From: Clostridia bacterium
Lineage (GTDB): Bacteria > Bacillota_E > SLMV01 > PUMD01
Assembly (NCBI GenBank): GCA_003562655.1
Contig: PWUC01000174.1
Span: 1-11,942 of the forward strand
DNA length: 11,942 nucleotides
Direction: 5' to 3'
Positions 8,701 to 11,942 of the stretch are shown here, in pieces. The translations under genes and the position numbers were made by a program. Every line of letters begins with the position of its first letter. Within the stretch, counting starts at the first letter, position 1. Under the pieces are notes generated by a model. That model was not told the origin of the DNA. It was given only the letters and a program-made list of their open reading frames with translations, and searched no databases.

Positions 8701-10001
8701 TCTGCAATGGGCGTCTCCCGCAGCCGCCCGGGTAGCGGCTTCAGTCGCCGGTCCAGATCACTGAGGAGATTGTCGTGCTCCTCTCTGGTCCGTCTGGATC
8801 TCTGCCAGGCGGGCACCTTCCACGCCGACCACAGGGTCACCAGGACCCCCATGCCGCCGATGACGGGGGAGAGGACGGTTCCCGCCAGCAGTCCCAGTCC
8901 TGCTGCGAGGCAGAGTGGAATGTACCGGTTGGCCGACAGCGCCTCCATCTGTTCGTCCAGCATCCCGAGCCGTTCGGCTCGGGCCTCCAGTTCACCGAGG
9001 TCTGCCTCAGACAGTAGGTGCTTCTCGCAGAATCGCCCATCGGCACCGGCAGCCCCGTGCAGCTGACGCTGGAGCTGTCCGTTGCACTCGGCTTGCCTTT
9101 CGATTTCGCACCGGAGCACCCTGAGCTCCGGCAGCCGACTCTGGAGGTCCAGGATGTCTGCCTCCAGCGGGAGAATCTGCCGGTGAGACCTGTCGAAGGC
9201 GGCCCGGGAGGCTTCCAGTTGGGCAGCGTCTTCTCTCAACCGGCGGATCTCATCGGCGAGCTCCTCCGCCTGCGCTTCTCTTGCGCCGATGTATCGGGCG
9301 GGATCATCGGGCAGATCCGGGATTTTTCCGGCGAGGCGGTCGAGCTGCCCCTGCTTCTCCTTGAGCCCTTCGAGTTCGTCCCAATTCGAGAGCAGGTCCC
9401 TGAGGAGGTTCACCCGGGCCCGTGTGGCCTTCTGCCTGGTCCGCAGGTTCTCAACGGCCGCGGTCTCATCCTCCCACCGGGTGCGGTTGTCTCGCATCAG
9501 CTGCAGCTCGTGGCTCAGCTCCCGGTCACTGACGCCCCTCAGCCCGCTGCGGGCAGTCCAACTGCTGAACCACTCGAAATAATCATCCAGGCATGAGTCC
9601 GGGATGAGGCCGTGGAACAGGATCGGTCCCACGAAGGCGTGGGCCCCGGGCGTGTCAAGGCTCAGCAGATGGTCGTTTCTCTCAAGGTAGGCAACGAAGA
9701 AGCTGCCCAGCTCATTCTGGATGGCAGCGGAGATGTCCAACGCGTCCCGGATCGAGGACCAGTAATCACCGGTCTCGCTCTCGTAATGATAGATTCCCTT
9801 GCCCACCAGGTAACAGGCCAGGGAGTGGGGAGCAATTTTTGCGAGGGTGCAGACTCCAAGACGGAAGCTCTGTGCGATCAGCGTCTCCAACTTCTCGAGG
9901 TCACCCGGGAGGAGGGGAATTTCCCCGAGCAGCTTCACCCGGGCGACCCGAACCGACAGCGTCTCTTCACAGGCCCGAAGATCGGGACAATTTTCCAACA
10001 T
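5778..10001 (-). CDS. druH: Giant coiled-coil membrane-hairpin protein, DruH-like (Druantia type III)
   Basis: This 1407-residue protein has no recognised enzymatic motif. Residues 1-150 form a conserved-looking globular domain with GDYWSSI near 78-84 and VGPILFHGLIPDSCLDDYF at 124-142, a signature I associate with STY4851/YjiT-type proteins and DruH. Residues 175-355 and 400-620 are rich in Glu, Arg, Leu and Ala with heptad-like spacing and should form long coiled coils. Between them, 361-396 holds two hydrophobic stretches separated by a short Ser-Pro turn, consistent with a membrane hairpin. From about 690 to 1350 the sequence looks like repeated beta-sandwich domains. C1371 and C1374 make a CxxC near the end, suggesting a half zinc site. 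The ATG at 10001 is supported by GAGGAGAGG five bases upstream. The gene opens the operon and is followed after 13 bp by the helicase, the druH-druE order I recall for Druantia type III. I infer a membrane-tethered partner or sensor for the helicase. The family name rests on memory, without a search; its biochemical role is unknown. Confidence 0.72.
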   Translation of the reverse strand: MLENCPDLRACEETLSVRVARVKLLGEIPLLPGDLEKLETLIAQSFRLGVCTLAKIAPHSLACYLVGKGIYHYESETGDYWSSIRDALDISAAIQNELGSFFVAYLERNDHLLSLDTPGAHAFVGPILFHGLIPDSCLDDYFEWFSSWTARSGLRGVSDRELSHELQLMRDNRTRWEDETAAVENLRTRQKATRARVNLLRDLLSNWDELEGLKEKQGQLDRLAGKIPDLPDDPARYIGAREAQAEELADEIRRLREDAAQLEASRAAFDRSHRQILPLEADILDLQSRLPELRVLRCEIERQAECNGQLQRQLHGAAGADGRFCEKHLLSEADLGELEARAERLGMLDEQMEALSANRYIPLCLAAGLGLLAGTVLSPVIGGMGVLVTLWSAWKVPAWQRSRRTREEHDNLLSDLDRRLKPLPGRLRETPIAEALHRLRSALETHGSLQEGMDALEELRGRLGVVQEEVAETARAAGLEPAESATAEQMIEHMAAHLLDAESRSQIAATADRRLQEQVGPRLHELQRRRAVLLREKEAVHSQVSTIGDGDFVGGLEVLRAFRQDSSLVDELRGRLDDRLIALHRRQTGAGKGRSDIASEVQDGLAQMRSLEDDLQAKRHWLTTYSCPLRHRSHPVQRFILGGETVAERFLQETHRLVGGEAPTPALPPRVVKEFALQNRLASPRIRFLPETAQIAALFPAQRFRGRSETPGVRLHLSAGDHSLAIPLEVFREGSLLVTEECTISLPPGASPYAFSLRDERGELAGWELSVSAPWAAFSHPDGRYLREDLAPERMWMVLPGDWSPVRPRVIAEGALSGEWSGYHYYDIDAADAEVVELEGTGGEMHTIPLVQGRDRAAVQLRGGSKLEGIRCESEPVYTEETPHLQIPAADPEDLNLWDLSIIPSGDSPVTLSPAQLVEEGRGSYCPEGGAARIPLKPWTDPHLLERFRVRIHRGGQWVDTLGFCTAGGLGFEFDEPLYVPASSREAYGLKITTDERLTVELADRTEVREVHRDSGRTVMDVGVNRSQGTVNGLLRWEDREFPFAISVPRIRWGLKGSDEDDVSWRDTTEELWGNDLDGATVFVQLPASISGRARLTLREARQALAERLLDGRGEFELSAFADSLREADAPVVGFDLSVSRADSPALRDGTEIFSVRTRWEAKHLRCVQVDEGTATVLQVSWDEEAGRADRRVVRLWHRRSEKLVTEVPVERGLQEMVLDLQGSISPGEYRVEAAALEDDEWGALPPEARYPTDGSPSALDVRIRPPEELATGDCIEMRAVHPGRRGAGEHVLEPTYSIRVLGRIINQNTPVEDLGGEIRQKHEGWYVGELSVHGRAYAGFQQPANAVKLEIADGWITAAEDADGDGAIFCRACKLLFWAQEDQQKEMLRGHSSSLQIHDLYIAYAK

Positions 10002-10006
10002 ATCGA

Positions 10007-10015
10007 CCTCTCCTC
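10007..10015 (-). promoter_or_regulatory. Ribosome binding site of the DruH-like gene
   Basis: The minus strand reads GAGGAGAGG followed by TCGAT and the ATG at 10001. The purine-rich run and 5-nt spacing support this ATG as the true start. Confidence 0.75.
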
Positions 10016-10060
10016 GCGCGAGTCCCTGCTGCAGCGCTCCCTGTCCCCGCCTGCATACTT

Positions 10061-10087
10061 GCCGTCTGAGTCCGATATCCAGACGGC
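10061..10087 (-). repeat. 8-bp perfect hairpin in the predicted operon leader
   Basis: GCCGTCTG (10061-10068) and CAGACGGC (10080-10087) are perfect reverse complements separated by 11 bases. If transcription starts near 10171, the hairpin sits in the 5' leader about 60 nt before the DruH-like start codon. No T-tract follows on the minus strand, so it does not look like an attenuator terminator. It could be a stabilising leader structure or a protein-binding dyad in the DNA. Confidence 0.4.
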
Positions 10088-10177
10088 CATGAATGTCTCA
10101 CGATTCCATATTCAACGATTCCGTCCCTGATCCTGCAGTAGACGAGGGAGAGGGCGCACAGGTTCTCCAACATCCTG

Positions 10178-10186
10178 AGTATATCA
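10178..10186 (-). promoter_or_regulatory. Extended -10 promoter candidate for the druHE-like operon
   Basis: The minus strand reads TGATATACT: TATACT matches the sigma-70 -10 hexamer at five of six positions and is preceded by the TGN extension. No good -35 hexamer lies 16-18 bases upstream, which extended -10 promoters tolerate. A start near 10171-10172 would give a leader of about 170 nt. This AT-rich patch stands out from its GC-rich surroundings. It is a prediction from sequence alone. Confidence 0.35.
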
Positions 10187-10193
10187 GCCGGGA

Positions 10194-10211
10194 GTGACAG
10201 CGTGGTGTCAC
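10194..10211. promoter_or_regulatory. GTGACA-N6-TGTCAC dyad, possible operator
   Basis: GTGACA (10194-10199) and TGTCAC (10206-10211) form a perfect 6-bp inverted repeat with a 6-bp spacer. It lies where the -35 region of the candidate promoter at 10178-10186 would fall. A dyad so placed is a plausible site for a dimeric regulator of the operon, but no regulator gene is visible in the window, and a 6-bp dyad can occur by chance. Confidence 0.3.
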
Positions 10212-10800
10212 ACCTGGAAGGCATCTGCCGGCGATTCCTGGTGCGAGCGATGAGGAAGGGTCCCCGCCCCGAGCACAGGCCGGGCTGCGGTCCAATCCCT
10301 TATGCCGTGGTGGGGCCGAGTGCGCCGTGGGTGCTGCCGGAAGGTCAAGCCCCCGACCCCGGGTCCTATGCCCCTGCGGGTGTTGTTTGATTGCGGATGG
10401 TGCAATGGACCGGGCCAGAACCTCACCGTGGGACGTCGGCCTTCTGAGATTGGCCTGCTCGGGACCGGCGCCAGGGGATACAGCCGGTCACCGTCCACCT
10501 CACCTTCTTGAAACCGGTGTGCAGATCTGCTCCCGGAGGGGGTTGAGAATACGAAGCTGTGGCTGCACCGTTGTGAGTCTGCGTCAGGCAGGGTTGTGGC
10601 CTGCCGGTGGAGAATCTAACTCGAGGCGGCCCGACCCGGGGCCTGATCACCCGCAACATGGCGATGGAGTCTTCGGGGGAGTACGGATCGACGCCGCGGC
10701 CCGGCTGAGGCGCGGCAGCCCGCTTCGGCTTTTGAAGTGTGGGGGGCACGGGGCATGCCGTTGACAGGGGCGGCCAATCGCACCGAGAAGGGATCTGAGC
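10212..10800. other. Divergent intergenic region without a supported gene
   Basis: About 590 bp separate the operon's promoter area from the divergent kinase gene. Open frames occur on both strands, but their peptides are low-complexity and rich in Arg, Pro and Gly, with no ribosome binding site or family resemblance. Small GC-rich stems are present: GGCAGG/CCTGCC (10587-10592 with 10600-10605, 7-nt loop) and GGCCC/GGGCC (10628-10632 with 10639-10643). A TTGACA at 10761-10766 faces the kinase gene but has no matching -10. No tRNA, array or insertion sequence end is evident. It may hold the kinase promoter, an unrecognised small RNA, or decayed genes. Confidence 0.45.
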
Positions 10801-11718
10801 TTGAACGTACCGCAGGTTCTACGGGACAACGTGCTGAGGATCTTCCATGCGGAGGGCCGGCAGTGGCTGGACAGATTGCCCCGGCTGCTGCGGGCCTGCA
10901 GGGAGAAGTGGAACCTGTCGGACTGCACCCTCTCTGCTGACATGTCCATCAATTTCGTGGCCTTCGCACGCTCACCGGATTTCGGCCGGGTGGTTCTCAA
11001 GGTTGGGGTTCCGCACCCGGAGTTCTTCACAGAGGTCAGGGCACTGTCCCTGTACGGAGGAACTCACGCCTGCCGGTGCTACGATTGGGATGCGGATCTG
11101 GGTGCCATGATCCTCGAGCGGATCTTTCCGGGACAGCAGTTGAGCACCCTGTGCCGAAGCCGCGATCGCACTGCCGTTGCAGCGGGCCTGGCCTCCGCAC
11201 TGCTTTGCCCGCCGGGGCATGATCACGGCCTCCCCCTGCTGTCAGACCTGGCGGGCCGGGCCTTCGAACGGATCAGGGGGGAGGAGCGGGCGGGGTCGGC
11301 GATGCTCTGTCTCGTGGATGCGGCGGAGGGGCTGCTTCGTGAGGCGGGCCCTCGCGGGGGAGCCCTCCTCCATGGGGACCTGCACCACTACAACATCCTT
11401 CGCGATGGTCCGGACAACTGGAAGGCCATCGATCCCAAGGGGCTGATCGGTCCAGCGCCGGTTCAGGTTTCGCGTTTCATTATCAATGAGCTGGACCTGT
11501 TGAGACCCTCCGAGTGGAGGAACGGTCTCGATGAGATGGTGGGCGCCTTCGGCGCGAGGCTGCGTGTGAGTGAGCCCGTGATCGCCGGATGGGCCTTCTT
11601 CGACAAAGTCCTGAGCACCTGCTGGATGCTCGAAGAGGACACAGACGACGACAGAGGCGATGATGTCAAGCAGTGCCGGTTTCTGATGCAGTACTGGTTG
11701 GACCTCAGAGGCTCGTGA
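10801..11718 (+). CDS. APH(6)/hydroxyurea-kinase-family phosphotransferase
   Basis: This 305-residue cytosolic kinase-fold enzyme is predicted to transfer phosphate from ATP to a hydroxyl of a small molecule. The family includes streptomycin 6-phosphotransferases and hydroxyurea kinases. Visible motifs are the ATP-site lysine in VVLKVG (K67), a following glutamate E78, the catalytic loop HGDLHHYNIL at 191-200 with D193 and N198, and the metal-binding DPKG with D211. The DPKGLIGPAP continuation and the N-terminal pattern GRQWLDRLPRLL are typical of the APH(6) group rather than APH(3'). The start is a TTG at 10801, with AAGGGA about 7 nt upstream; it fits because the family's N-terminal helix begins almost at once. 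Length is normal for the family (about 270-310). The gene diverges from the druHE-like operon and is probably monocistronic. All catalytic residues are intact, but the real substrate cannot be told from sequence: many environmental homologues do not confer clinical resistance. Confidence 0.85.
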   Translation: MNVPQVLRDNVLRIFHAEGRQWLDRLPRLLRACREKWNLSDCTLSADMSINFVAFARSPDFGRVVLKVGVPHPEFFTEVRALSLYGGTHACRCYDWDADLGAMILERIFPGQQLSTLCRSRDRTAVAAGLASALLCPPGHDHGLPLLSDLAGRAFERIRGEERAGSAMLCLVDAAEGLLREAGPRGGALLHGDLHHYNILRDGPDNWKAIDPKGLIGPAPVQVSRFIINELDLLRPSEWRNGLDEMVGAFGARLRVSEPVIAGWAFFDKVLSTCWMLEEDTDDDRGDDVKQCRFLMQYWLDLRGS

Positions 11719-11791
11719 TGTGATCTCAGCACGCGGCGTCCCCACTCCGTCTGCGCCCGCCCTGGTCATGCTCACCCCCGGCTGATGCAGA

Positions 11792-11822
11792 CCCCGGGCC
11801 CGTGGACTCTTGGGGCCCGGGG
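11792..11822. terminator. 10-bp all-GC hairpin between convergent genes
   Basis: CCCCGGGCCC (11792-11801) pairs perfectly with GGGCCCGGGG (11813-11822) around an 11-nt loop. It lies 73 bp after the kinase stop and 21 bp after the stop of the opposing gene, where a shared transcription end is expected. On the plus strand it is followed by AAAA rather than T residues, and the minus strand has no T-tract after it either, so it is not a textbook intrinsic terminator. The stem strength and convergent position still favour a bidirectional termination or transcript-end-stabilising role. Confidence 0.5.
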
Positions 11823-11843
11823 AAAAGGACAGGAGCGCCTGAG

Positions 11844-11942
11844 CTACCCAATGAGGTGAAATTCGGTCTGCCTCCCGGCCATGTATGCGACCTCTCCACC
11901 CGTGAATGCGACATCCTGCTCCAGCCCGATCCGCACCGTCCG
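11844..11942 (-). CDS. C-terminal 32 residues of an unidentified protein (partial)
   Basis: An open frame enters from the right edge and ends with TAG at 11846-11844. It encodes 32 residues that begin RTVRIGLEQDVAFTGGEVAY and end in EFHLIG. The composition is protein-like and most third codon positions are G or C, unlike the Arg/Pro/Ser-rich peptide of the overlapping frame at 11914-11726. The fragment is too short to assign a family. It converges on the kinase gene across the GC hairpin at 11792-11822. Confidence 0.45.
   Translation of the reverse strand, partial: RTVRIGLEQDVAFTGGEVAYMAGRQTEFHLIG

Noticed and set aside
9967..10224. 85-codon minus-strand frame overlapping the DruH-like start, containing MLENLCALSLVY, which echoes the MLEN start of the real gene
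   Set aside because: No good ribosome binding site at either candidate start, it overlaps the promoter and leader elements, and the later half is low-complexity. The MLEN match is only about eleven bases long. A vestigial small gene is possible but unsupported.
10289..10299. GGTCCAATCCC, similar to a tRNA T-loop
   Set aside because: The flanking bases do not form a T-stem and no acceptor or anticodon arms can be drawn around it.
10761..10766. Perfect TTGACA -35 hexamer upstream of the kinase gene
   Set aside because: No -10-like hexamer occurs 16-18 bases downstream; the expected position is GC-rich (around CGAGAA), so it cannot be called a promoter.
11242..11775. 177-codon minus-strand open frame opposite the kinase gene
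   Set aside because: Antisense to the kinase catalytic loop, with no recognisable domain or ribosome binding site.

Overview
This window comes from a GC-rich bacterial chromosome or island; the phylum cannot be told from the sequence. It holds two very large minus-strand genes, a small minus-strand gene downstream of them, a divergent antibiotic-kinase-like gene, and fragments at both edges.

The core is a two-gene minus-strand operon (10001 down to 899). The first gene encodes a 1407-residue protein with a conserved N-terminal domain, a long coiled coil interrupted by a two-segment membrane hairpin, and a long beta-rich C-terminal half. The second starts 13 bp after the first stops. It encodes a 1621-residue superfamily 2 helicase with DEAH, SAT and QRAGRAGR motifs, several zinc-binding cysteine clusters and a C-terminal DUF1998-type cysteine module. 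A giant protein of unknown function followed by a giant DUF1998 helicase matches what I recall of the type III Druantia anti-phage system (druH-druE). I cannot search databases, so the helicase family is firm, while the Druantia III label is a well-supported inference.

Upstream of the operon, the minus strand carries an extended -10 promoter candidate (TGATATACT), a GTGACA-N6-TGTCAC dyad next to it, and an 8-bp hairpin in the predicted leader. All three start codons on this strand have strong Shine-Dalgarno sequences. Downstream of the helicase, at 687-442, an 81-residue alpha-helical protein with a near-perfect ribosome binding site lies on the same strand and could be an accessory gene of the system.

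To the right, about 600 bp without a convincing gene separates the operon from a divergent 305-residue APH(6)/hydroxyurea-kinase-like phosphotransferase (10801-11718). That gene converges on the C-terminal end of an unidentified minus-strand gene running off the right edge, and a 10-bp all-GC hairpin lies between the two stops. The left 441 bp has no supported gene, only a short formylglycine-generating-enzyme-like peptide in one frame and ambiguous open frames at the edge, which suggests decayed sequence. Taken together this looks like an accessory (defence) region.
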